Assembly (NCBI GenBank): GCA_946187695.1
Contig: CAMHSB010000001.1
Coordinates: 237,606 to 301,605, forward strand
DNA from: an uncultured Bacteroidales bacterium
Lineage (GTDB): Bacteria; Bacteroidota; Bacteroidia; Bacteroidales; Paludibacteraceae
Direction of reading: 5' to 3'
DNA: 64,000 bases
The notes under the pieces were generated by a model. It was not told where the DNA came from. It saw nothing but the letters and a program-made list of their open reading frames with translations, and ran no database searches. Below, one piece after another: positions 37,119-44,683 of this stretch. Within the stretch, counting starts at the first letter, position 1, and each line of letters starts with the position of its first letter. A program made the position numbers and the translations under genes.

Positions 37119-38199
37119 TATTATCAAGCCATTCTTGGTTATCGAGGTACCAGCGAACAGTTTTCTCGATGCCTTCTTCGAACTGGAGGCTTGGCTCCCA
37201 GCCTAACTCGCGTTGTAGTTTGGTCGAGTCGATGGCATAGCGCATATCGTGTCCGGCGCGATCGGTGACGTAGGTGATCAGATCGAGGTCTGCACCTTCG
37301 GGACGACCAAGCAGTTTGTCGACGGTCTTGATGATGGTCTTGATGATGTCGATGTTCTTCCACTCGTTGAATCCACCGATGTTATAGGTCTCTGCAATCT
37401 TACCGTTGTGGAAGATCATGTCGATCGCACGTGCGTGATCTACGACATAGAGCCAATCGCGTACGTTCTCGCCCTTGCCATAAACAGGCAGCGGTTTGCG
37501 ATGACGGATATTATTGATGAAGAGCGGAATCAGTTTCTCGGGGAACTGGTAGGGACCGTAATTGTTCGAACAGTTCGTCACGATGGTCGGCATGCCGTAG
37601 GTGTCATGGAAAGCACGCACGAAGTGGTCAGATGATGCTTTCGAAGCCGAGTACGGCGAATGCGGGTTGTATTTGGTGGTCTCGTAGAAGAAATCCTCAC
37701 CGTACGCAAGATGATGCTCCGCAGAGGAAGCAGTCGTCGTGAACGGCGGCTCGATACCTTCGGGATGGGTGAGCTGTAACGCGCCATATACCTCATCGGT
37801 CGAGATATGATAGAAACGCTTGCCTTCCCATTTCTCCGGCAGGGATTCCCAGTAGAGTTTGGCAGCTTGGAGCATAGAGAGCGTACCCATGACGTTCGTG
37901 CGGGCGAAAGTGAAGGGATCTTTGATCGAACGATCTACGTGGCTCTCGGCAGCGAGATGAATCACGCCGGTGACGTGCTCTTCTTTCATGAGCGCAAAGA
38001 TCGTATCGAAGTCGCAGATGTCTGCACGTACGAAACGGTAGTTGGGTTTGTCCTCGATATCCTTGAGGTTTGCCAGATTACCTGCGTAGGTTAACTTATC
38101 CACGTTGATGATCCGGTAGTCTGGGTACTTGTTAACAAACAAGCGCACTACATGACTTCCGATAAACCCGGCTCCGCCGGTGATAATGATAGATTTCAT
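37048..38199 (-). CDS. rfbB: dTDP-glucose 4,6-dehydratase
   Basis: 383 residues, slightly long. Converts dTDP-glucose to dTDP-4-keto-6-deoxyglucose for deoxysugar synthesis in surface polysaccharide. SDR fold: 'TGGAGFIGSHVVRLF', catalytic 'STDEVYG' (Thr, Asp, Glu) and 'YSASKASSDH' (YxxxK). The last residues 'HRDRDTRA' come from antisense of the MBL gene and look like an addition after the normal 'DYEKYYEEMY' end. No rfbACD neighbours are present. Last gene of the seven-gene operon; overlaps birA by 4. Confidence 0.96.
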   Translation of the reverse strand: MKSIIITGGAGFIGSHVVRLFVNKYPDYRIINVDKLTYAGNLANLKDIEDKPNYRFVRADICDFDTIFALMKEEHVTGVIHLAAESHVDRSIKDPFTFARTNVMGTLSMLQAAKLYWESLPEKWEGKRFYHISTDEVYGALQLTHPEGIEPPFTTTASSAEHHLAYGEDFFYETTKYNPHSPYSASKASSDHFVRAFHDTYGMPTIVTNCSNNYGPYQFPEKLIPLFINNIRHRKPLPVYGKGENVRDWLYVVDHARAIDMIFHNGKIAETYNIGGFNEWKNIDIIKTIIKTVDKLLGRPEGADLDLITYVTDRAGHDMRYAIDSTKLQRELGWEPSLQFEEGIEKTVRWYLDNQEWLDNITSGDYEKYYEEMYAHRDRDTRA

Positions 38200-38876
38200 A
38201 AAATATATTTTATTTGTTTATATTCATATTGACGGATCTGACCGTTGGTGTCGCGCAGGACTATTTCGCCGGTAGGCAGGACATCTTGTATCGCCGCTTC
38301 AAACCTTCCCATTTTATCTTCGAACGGCCAGAATCCTTCTCGGCGATAGAGATGCGACTTATAGTACGCCCATACATTCTGTTCGGGTTCGCTGAGTACG
38401 CTATGTACTGCTTCGAGCAGTTGGTTCATCAAACGTTCGATATCGTATTCTTGCCCGCGAATCTGCTTAAGCGATATAGGATTCGGCGCGTCTGAAACAA
38501 ATGTTGTCTGGTTGACATTCAATCCGATGCCTGCTATCGAGTAGCGTATCTCATTTCCTATAAGGGCGTTTTCTACCAATATGCCTGCTACTTTCTTATC
38601 CCTGTAATAAATGTCATTCGGCCATTTGATCGTACAATCTTCGCCTATTATCCGAATCATCGCCACACCAACCGCTATATTGAGGAAGTAGAGGTTCTTG
38701 TTCGGGGGCAGTAGGATGGAGCACAATAAGTTTTTGTTCGCTTCGCTTTCCCAACTATTGCCTGTTTGTCCGCGACCGGCTGTTTGGTATCCTGCATAGA
38801 TAAACTCCGGCGGATTACCTTCGGCAGCCAATTGCTTGAGCAGCGTGTTCGTACTATTGGTGTTGGCGATATACAT
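38196..38876 (-). CDS. birA: Biotin-protein ligase (no HTH domain)
   Basis: 226 residues. Attaches biotin to acceptor proteins. Catalytic domain only: 'AGYQTAGRGQTGNSWES' is the biotinyl-AMP loop and 'IKWPNDIYYRDKKVAGILVE' the ATP/biotin site. The N-terminal helix-turn-helix of bifunctional BirA is absent, so it should not be a repressor. It overlaps dacB by 23 bases and rfbB by 4. Confidence 0.95.
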   Translation of the reverse strand: MYIANTNSTNTLLKQLAAEGNPPEFIYAGYQTAGRGQTGNSWESEANKNLLCSILLPPNKNLYFLNIAVGVAMIRIIGEDCTIKWPNDIYYRDKKVAGILVENALIGNEIRYSIAGIGLNVNQTTFVSDAPNPISLKQIRGQEYDIERLMNQLLEAVHSVLSEPEQNVWAYYKSHLYRREGFWPFEDKMGRFEAAIQDVLPTGEIVLRDTNGQIRQYEYKQIKYIL

Positions 38877-40236
38877 CTAACAAGTATTGTTGAATCACCG
38901 TTTGTATGTTTCGTGCTTTGCCAGGGGCGGAGTTGATGAGGATCGCGAAGACCCAGGTCTCTCCGTTGGGCATATCGATGTAACCGGCGAAGTTCTTTGT
39001 GCCGGCAATTGTTCCGCTTTTGGCATGGATTCGACCTTCAAGTTCGGTCTTTGGGCACAGGCTCTTGAGTGTACCGCTTTGTCCGCTCACTGGGAGAGAG
39101 TTGATCCATGCCTCTTTGTTGTTACTGCGCGCCATGAAGGATAGCAGCTGCACGAAAGCTTTCGCACTCACGGCATCTTGCGGTGCGAGACCACAGCCGT
39201 CTTTGATGATGGCGTTTTGAACGGTCACTCCTCTCCGACGCCAAAAATCCCGAAGGAGGTCCTGGCTGTTATGAATCGTGCCGGGTAGGGTATAGCGTGT
39301 GCCTAAATAACGGAACAGCGCCTCGGCGTAGAGGTTGTTGCTATTGACGTTCGTCTCCTTGATGATTTCCGACAGCGGTTCGGAATAATGGATGTAGAGT
39401 TCCGTGCGGGGCGGTACAAGCGGGTTGTAGTCCGCTATATAATTGGCATCGCGTTTGACGGAGATACCCGCTTCGCGCAGCCGATTCGTGAAATGGCGTG
39501 CTAAAAGCAGTCCGGGATTCGGCAGGTCACCTTTGACACCGAACGTACCGAGGTTAGAAGGTACGGCGCCGGTGAGGTACCGTTCGCGGCTGTAGGGTAG
39601 TCCGCTCACAAAGGCTCCATCGTAGGTGATCTTGTCGCAGCGGATACGGTTGATGAAATAAACATCCTCCACGTAGGGTTCGGTCTTAACGACTTTCGCG
39701 ACCGTGCCGGGTTCTCCGCTCTGGAGCACGATGTTCATCGTATTGCCGTAGTAGTTAAGGGCAAAGATGCCCGGGGCATAGTAGTTACCGGCGTCCTCGC
39801 ATAGCCAGTTGGGGTTCTGCGCCTCGCCGTCTAACATCGTCATGTCGGCGATGATGCCGCCGTCAATGGTGGTGATGCCTGCTTTCTGAACGGCTTTGAG
39901 CCATTGGTCGAGAAAACCCGTGCGGCCTTTCCATCCCAAAGAGGGGTCACAACTGCCGTGGATATAGAGGTTGCCGTGTAAGACACCGTTCTCGATGGTA
40001 CCTGTATATTCGAGGACAGTCGGAAAACGGTATCCCGGGCCGAGTGTCTCGAGTGCCGCGCCGGTCGTCAGTAACTTCATAACCGACGCCGGCGGCACTA
40101 CGTGATCTGCACGGTAACTATCTATCACTTCGCCCGTCTGCATGTTTTGCACATAGACAGACATGTTGGCTTGGCCTGTGATCGGATGGGTCAACAGGAA
40201 ATTGATAGAGAGCAATATGGAAGCAAAGATACTCAC
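38854..40236 (-). CDS. dacB: D-Ala-D-Ala carboxypeptidase/endopeptidase (PBP4)
   Basis: 460 residues, peptidase family S13. Serine penicillin-binding motifs: 'PASVMKLLTT' (SxxK), 'NVNSNNLYAEALFR' (SxN) and 'HAKSGTIAGTKNFAG' (KSGT). Signal peptide at the N-terminus, so it is periplasmic and trims peptidoglycan cross-links. ATGA overlap with the upstream fusion gene. Confidence 0.95.
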   Translation of the reverse strand: MSIFASILLSINFLLTHPITGQANMSVYVQNMQTGEVIDSYRADHVVPPASVMKLLTTGAALETLGPGYRFPTVLEYTGTIENGVLHGNLYIHGSCDPSLGWKGRTGFLDQWLKAVQKAGITTIDGGIIADMTMLDGEAQNPNWLCEDAGNYYAPGIFALNYYGNTMNIVLQSGEPGTVAKVVKTEPYVEDVYFINRIRCDKITYDGAFVSGLPYSRERYLTGAVPSNLGTFGVKGDLPNPGLLLARHFTNRLREAGISVKRDANYIADYNPLVPPRTELYIHYSEPLSEIIKETNVNSNNLYAEALFRYLGTRYTLPGTIHNSQDLLRDFWRRRGVTVQNAIIKDGCGLAPQDAVSAKAFVQLLSFMARSNNKEAWINSLPVSGQSGTLKSLCPKTELEGRIHAKSGTIAGTKNFAGYIDMPNGETWVFAILINSAPGKARNIQTVIQQYLLDVYRQHQ

Positions 40237-42545
40237 TTGCTCAGATACTCATGCATGGCAGCTGCGGCTTTGCGGCCGTCCGACATAGCGAGAATGACGG
40301 TAGCACCTCCACGAACGATATCGCCTCCGGCGAAGATCATCGGCAGGTTGGATTGCATACCTTCGTTTACGACGATCGTACCTTTCTTTCCGATCTCGAG
40401 ACCTTCTACGGACGAAGGAATCAGCGGGTTCGGGCTAACGCCTACAGCAACGATGACGAGATCGACAGGGATCGTGACGGTCTTGCCTTCTACGGGCACC
40501 GGACTGCGACGACCGGATTCGTCGGGTTCGCCGAGTTCCATGACTTGGAGTACGGCTTCGCAAACACGTCCGTTCTCGTCGGCATGGTACTCAATCGGGT
40601 TGTGCAGGGTCATAAACTCGATGCCTTCTTGTTTGGCGTGATGTACCTCTTCGATACGCGCCGGCATCTCTTCTTCAGAGCGGCGGTAGATGATCATCGC
40701 ACGTTCTGCACCGAGCCGTTTGGCGGTACGCACCGCATCCATAGCGGTATTACCACCACCGATGATGGCTACGTTCTTTCCGTAGAGCAGCGGGGTGTCG
40801 GTCGCGGGGTTCGAAGCGTCCATGAGGTTGACGCGGGTCAGGTACTCGTTGGAGGACATGACGCCGTTGAGGTTCTCGCCCGGGATGTTCATGAAGCGGG
40901 GCAGACCTGCTCCAGAACCCACGAAGATACCTTTGAAACCTTGCTCTTCGAGTTCTTTGATCGAGATGGTCTTACCGATGATTGTGTCGGTATGGAACTG
41001 CACGCCCAAGGCACGCAGACCGTCTATCTCGATGTCCACGATGCGATTCGGCAGACGGAACTCCGGAATACCGTATTTGAGTACACCGCCGATCTCGTGC
41101 AGGGCTTCGAAGACATGTACCTCATAGCCGTACTTAGCGGCATCTCCGGCAAAGGTAAGACCTGCAGGGCCGGAACCAACCACCGCAATTTTAGCGCCGG
41201 TCGGCTTTTTATTTTCGACTTTTTTCTCTTGGCTGTTGGCAAAATCTGCGCAGAAACGCTCGAGGTAACCGATAGCAACTGCCGGATGACCCATCTTGAG
41301 ATGGATACACTGCGATTCACATTGTTTCTCTTGCGGGCATACACGACCGCAAACGGCGGGCAGAGAGGAAGACTCTTTGATAACCGCTGCAGCGCCGAGA
41401 ACGTCGCCTGTCTCAAGGGTTTTGATGAAGCCCGGGATATTGATGTTGACCGGACAGCCTTGTACGCAGGTCGGGTTCTTACAGTTCAGGCAACGATGAG
41501 ACTCCGTGATGGCTTGATCGAAGGTCAGACCTTGGTTAACTTCCTCGTGCAGGCTCTTTACACGCACTTCCGGACGCAGTTCGGGCATCTGAACACGTGG
41601 TATAGCGACGCGATCTTTCGGTTTGCCTTCGAAGGGCTCTACCGGCTTTACAGTAGCCTTACCTTGGCTTTGACCGTCGGTTGACTGTCGGTTGACCGTC
41701 GTTTGACCGTCGTTTTTGGAAGCCTTTTGGGCTTGATATGCTTCGAGCGCCTCCGCTTCTTCCGCTTTGTAGGATTTCATGCGGCTGAGCATCTCTGTCC
41801 AATCGACCTCGTGGGCGTCAAATTCAGGTCCATCGACGCAGACGAACTTCGTTTTGCCGCCTACGGTAACACGGCACGCGCCGCACATTCCTGTGCCATC
41901 GACCATGATCGTGTTGAGCGAAGCTTCGGTCGGGATATTGTATTTGGCGGTCGTGAGGGCAACGAACTTCATCATGATCGCCGGGCCGATCGTGATACAC
42001 TTATCGACCTGTTCGCGGTTGATGACTTGCTCGACACCTACGGTGACGACACCTTGTTGTCCGGCAGAACCATCGTCGGTCATGATGATCACTTCGTCCG
42101 ACCATTGTGCCAATTCATCGCGGAGGATGAGCAGGTCTTTGTTACGGGCTGCGAGAACGGTAATGACTTTATTGCCGGCTTTCTTGAGGGCTTCGGCGAT
42201 AGGCAACATAGGCGCAGCGCCTACACCACCGCACGCACAAACGACCGTACCGTATTTCTCAATACGAGTAGCGCGACCGAGCGGTCCGACCACGTCGTGG
42301 ATCGAATCGCCGGCGTTGAGAGCCAGCAGTTTGTGGGTGGAAGCACCTACTTGTTGAACGACAAGGGTGATAGTCCCTTTCTCGATGTCTGCGCCGGCGA
42401 TGGTCAAGGGCACACGCTCCGAGTTGGCATCCACGCGAATGATCACAAAATGGCCGGCACGACGACTGCGGGCAATAAGCGGAGCTTCAACTATGAGCTC
42501 CGCTACATTGTCCGAAAAGAATCTTTTGGAAATGATTTTATTCAT
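40233..42545 (-). CDS. Fused NfnA-like / GltA-like oxidoreductase
   Basis: 770 residues. Residues 1-~250 are a ferredoxin-NADP-reductase/PyrK-like flavoprotein ('GVGAAPMLPIAEALKK') with [2Fe-2S] cysteines in 'GMCGACRV'. From ~310 it is a glutamate-synthase small-subunit-like protein: 'CLNCKNPTCVQGCP' and 'CGRVCPQEKQC' for [4Fe-4S], FAD site 'VVGSGPAGLTFAGDAA', and NADPH site 'IIGGGNTAMDAV'. The fusion corresponds to NfnB-NfnA-type electron-bifurcating transhydrogenase subunits and is common in Bacteroidetes, often misnamed dihydroorotate dehydrogenase. The linker holds two repeat elements, an 11-mer x4 and, further on, a 23-base element. The physiological direction is uncertain. Confidence 0.92.
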   Translation of the reverse strand: MNKIISKRFFSDNVAELIVEAPLIARSRRAGHFVIIRVDANSERVPLTIAGADIEKGTITLVVQQVGASTHKLLALNAGDSIHDVVGPLGRATRIEKYGTVVCACGGVGAAPMLPIAEALKKAGNKVITVLAARNKDLLILRDELAQWSDEVIIMTDDGSAGQQGVVTVGVEQVINREQVDKCITIGPAIMMKFVALTTAKYNIPTEASLNTIMVDGTGMCGACRVTVGGKTKFVCVDGPEFDAHEVDWTEMLSRMKSYKAEEAEALEAYQAQKASKNDGQTTVNRQSTDGQSQGKATVKPVEPFEGKPKDRVAIPRVQMPELRPEVRVKSLHEEVNQGLTFDQAITESHRCLNCKNPTCVQGCPVNINIPGFIKTLETGDVLGAAAVIKESSSLPAVCGRVCPQEKQCESQCIHLKMGHPAVAIGYLERFCADFANSQEKKVENKKPTGAKIAVVGSGPAGLTFAGDAAKYGYEVHVFEALHEIGGVLKYGIPEFRLPNRIVDIEIDGLRALGVQFHTDTIIGKTISIKELEEQGFKGIFVGSGAGLPRFMNIPGENLNGVMSSNEYLTRVNLMDASNPATDTPLLYGKNVAIIGGGNTAMDAVRTAKRLGAERAMIIYRRSEEEMPARIEEVHHAKQEGIEFMTLHNPIEYHADENGRVCEAVLQVMELGEPDESGRRSPVPVEGKTVTIPVDLVIVAVGVSPNPLIPSSVEGLEIGKKGTIVVNEGMQSNLPMIFAGGDIVRGGATVILAMSDGRKAAAAMHEYLSK
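41200..41222. repeat. 23-base linker element, copy 2
   Basis: 22 of 23 bases match the element in mrp (21924-21946). It encodes KVENKKPT before the FAD-binding domain. Confidence 0.75.
41669..41712. repeat. 11-mer tandem repeat x4 in interdomain linker
   Basis: TTTGACCGTCG, GTTGACTGTCG, GTTGACCGTCG, TTTGACCGTCG run without gaps, encoding a Gln/Thr/Asp-rich linker ('NDGQTTVNRQSTDGQSQ') between the two halves of the fusion protein. Confidence 0.85.
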
Positions 42546-42555
42546 TAATTTCTTT

Positions 42556-43434
42556 TTAGAAATGTTTTGTTTCTTTGCCTACGATAGAGGAAAGGAGGTT
42601 GTTGGCCAGACGGGAAGCACCGAAACGGAACCACTCGTTGTTGAGCCATTCTTCGCCAAGGATCTCCTTGACGAGCGTGAAGTGCTGTACAGCCTCGTCG
42701 GTTGTCGAAACACCACCGGCGGGTTTGTAACCCATCTTGATACCTGCTTTCTCTTTCCATGCCTTGATGGCGTGGCACATGATGAATGTAGCCTCCGGCG
42801 TAGCGTTCACGCTGATCTTACCGGTCGAGGTCTTGATGAAATCGCAGCCTGCAGCCATCGAGAGGATGGAAGCTTTCCAGATGTTCTCTGCGGTCTTGAG
42901 GAGTCCGGTCTCGAGAATCACTTTGAGATGATGCTCTTTGCAAACGTCCTTGATCTCGCGGATCTCGTCGAAGCACTCCTGGTAACGGCCTTCGAGGAAC
43001 TTACCTACGGAAAGCACGATATCTACCTCGGTAGCACCCATCTTGAGGGCCATTGCGGTCTCGGCTACTTTAATCTCCGGGAAAGTCTGTGCAGCGGGGA
43101 AACCGGCACAGCAGCAAGCGATATTGAACTTCGGATCCTTGAGGGCTTTGCGTACGTACTCTGCCATAGCAGGATAAACGCAGATAGCGGCTACGTTGGG
43201 CACACCCGGGAATTTCGCCTCGAAGGTGTTAACAGCATTTGCCATGCTTTCTACTTTAGCAATCGTGTCGTCTGCACTCAGGGTGGTGTAGTCAATCTGG
43301 TGGAGGCACTCTTTCCATACCTCGATATTGTTGTTCTCTGCAAAATGTTTTGCTTCGATGTCAGCAACTTGAGCTTTTACTTGCTCATCGGTAAACGGGC
43401 AGGGGTACTGCGCAAATAATTCTTCAAAATTCAT
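42556..43434 (-). CDS. deoC: Deoxyribose-phosphate aldolase
   Basis: 292 residues, the longer DeoC type. Cleaves 2-deoxyribose-5-P to acetaldehyde and glyceraldehyde-3-P. 'CDFIKTSTGKISVNAT' carries the Schiff-base Lys. 'GATEVDIVLSVGKFLEG' and 'KPAGGVSTTDEA' are conserved. Lies 18 bases after psd and 10 before the nfn fusion; no functional link within the operon is obvious. Confidence 0.96.
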   Translation of the reverse strand: MNFEELFAQYPCPFTDEQVKAQVADIEAKHFAENNNIEVWKECLHQIDYTTLSADDTIAKVESMANAVNTFEAKFPGVPNVAAICVYPAMAEYVRKALKDPKFNIACCCAGFPAAQTFPEIKVAETAMALKMGATEVDIVLSVGKFLEGRYQECFDEIREIKDVCKEHHLKVILETGLLKTAENIWKASILSMAAGCDFIKTSTGKISVNATPEATFIMCHAIKAWKEKAGIKMGYKPAGGVSTTDEAVQHFTLVKEILGEEWLNNEWFRFGASRLANNLLSSIVGKETKHF

Positions 43435-43452
43435 GGTTGTAAATTATTTAAG

Positions 43453-44178
43453 TTAAACATTTTTTGCTTTTGCTTTGGGCTTGGCAGCAGCTTTTGCCTT
43501 GGGCTCAACATCTGCGAGGCGACCGATAATGGTCTCGTTACCGCGCACGTGTTCCCCTACGGTGACGAACATCTCCGTGTCCAGCGGCAAGTACATATCC
43601 ACGCGCGAGCCGAGTTTAATGAAGCCGAGGTGGGTGTTACGATGCGCCTGATGACCGGGCTTGGCGTAAGTTACGATACGACGTGCCATAGCACCGGCGA
43701 TCTGTCGAAGGGCGATCTGCACTTTGTTCGGTGTCTCTATGACCACGAGCGAACGCTCGTTGTCCGTACTCGATTTGGGCAACCACGCACCCATGTGACG
43801 GCCTTTCTGATGCTCGCTTACCAAGACCGTACCCTCAATCGGGAACCAGTTAGCGTGCACATTGAACGGCGACATGAAGATGGAAACTTGCAGTTTCTGC
43901 TCATGGAAATACTCGTTCTCTTCGGTGGGTTCAACCACTACCACGCGACCATCCGCCGGGGCGATGATGAAATTCGGATCATCGATCTCCAGCACGCGCA
44001 CCGGATTGCGGAAGAAATAGGTAACGAACACGAGCAGTACCGCTGTCAGTACCAACGTGATAGCGAATACCCAATGGGGTTGCACAAACAAATAAATCGG
44101 TACGTTAATGATAAACAAGAGCAGCACCGTACCCATGATCAAGCCGCGTCCTTCTCTGTGTATTCTGGGAGTTTTCAT
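43453..44178 (-). CDS. psd: Phosphatidylserine decarboxylase (short type)
   Basis: 241 residues. Makes phosphatidylethanolamine in the inner membrane. Two N-terminal helices (about 15-53). 'IIAPADGRVVVVE' and 'SPFNVHANWFPIEG' are family blocks. Self-cleavage to the pyruvoyl enzyme is expected at Gly190-Ser191 in 'FIKLGSRVD'. The final ~17 residues are a Lys/Ala tail ('EPKAKAAAKPKAKAKN') beyond the usual end. Five bases after the START-like gene. Confidence 0.95.
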   Translation of the reverse strand: MKTPRIHREGRGLIMGTVLLLFIINVPIYLFVQPHWVFAITLVLTAVLLVFVTYFFRNPVRVLEIDDPNFIIAPADGRVVVVEPTEENEYFHEQKLQVSIFMSPFNVHANWFPIEGTVLVSEHQKGRHMGAWLPKSSTDNERSLVVIETPNKVQIALRQIAGAMARRIVTYAKPGHQAHRNTHLGFIKLGSRVDMYLPLDTEMFVTVGEHVRGNETIIGRLADVEPKAKAAAKPKAKAKNV

Positions 44179-44182
44179 AATC

Positions 44183-44614
44183 TTATTGCCACATTGCGTA
44201 GGGGAATTGCGCCAGCATGTCCGCTGCCTGGTCGAGCCCCGTTTGCAGTTTTTTCTCCAACATCATTTTGAACATAAAGGGGATATCCGCTTTGATGGTC
44301 AGTTTGAGCCGTGTGTCGGTCGGGCTCACTTCTTTCATCTGGATCCAGAAGTTGGCGTCCATCGGAATGCCTTCTGCGCCGAACTTGACGGTATCGTTCT
44401 CAATGCGATCGACGATAGCGATGGTGATTTTCTGCGCCAAGCCATCCACTTTGAGGCGTACACGATCCGGCTCGATTTCCATCTCCTGGATCTTGTCCTT
44501 CGGAATCATATCCTTCACGCGCTCCAGGTTCTGCATGTTGCTCAGCACACGATAAATCTGCGCTGCCGAACAGGGTGCGGATGTGATTTTGCTTTCGTAT
44601 TTTGATTCTGCCAT
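44183..44614 (-). CDS. SRPBCC/START-like domain protein
   Basis: 143 residues, a single helix-grip fold by sequence pattern: N-terminal 'ESKITSAPCSAAQIYRVLSNMQNLERVKDMIP', then alternating strands, ending in a long helix 'MFKMMLEKKLQTGLDQAADMLAQFPY'. Such proteins bind lipids or hydrophobic ligands. The position before psd suggests lipid metabolism; that is inference. First gene of the operon running to rfbB. Confidence 0.8.
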   Translation of the reverse strand: MAESKYESKITSAPCSAAQIYRVLSNMQNLERVKDMIPKDKIQEMEIEPDRVRLKVDGLAQKITIAIVDRIENDTVKFGAEGIPMDANFWIQMKEVSPTDTRLKLTIKADIPFMFKMMLEKKLQTGLDQAADMLAQFPYAMWQ

Positions 44615-44638
44615 ATTATTCCATTTTAATACCGGCTA

Positions 44639-44670
44639 CAAAATTACTGCTTTTTTTTGATATATGCAAA
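44639..44670 (-). promoter_or_regulatory. Promoter of the psd-deoC-nfn-dacB-birA-rfbB operon
   Basis: Minus strand: TTTG, CATATATCAAAAAAAAGCAG (20), TAATTTTG. Differs from the 19754-19785 promoter at two positions only. Confidence 0.88.
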
Positions 44671-44683
44671 TATTTTTGTATTT

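Noticed and set aside
40251-41684. 477-residue plus-strand ORF opposite the nfn fusion
   Set aside because: Shadow. The fusion frame carries all flavin, NADPH and Fe-S motifs.
41669-41712. Possible CRISPR-like array
   Set aside because: Units are contiguous 11-mers with no spacers, lie in a coding linker, and no cas genes are present.
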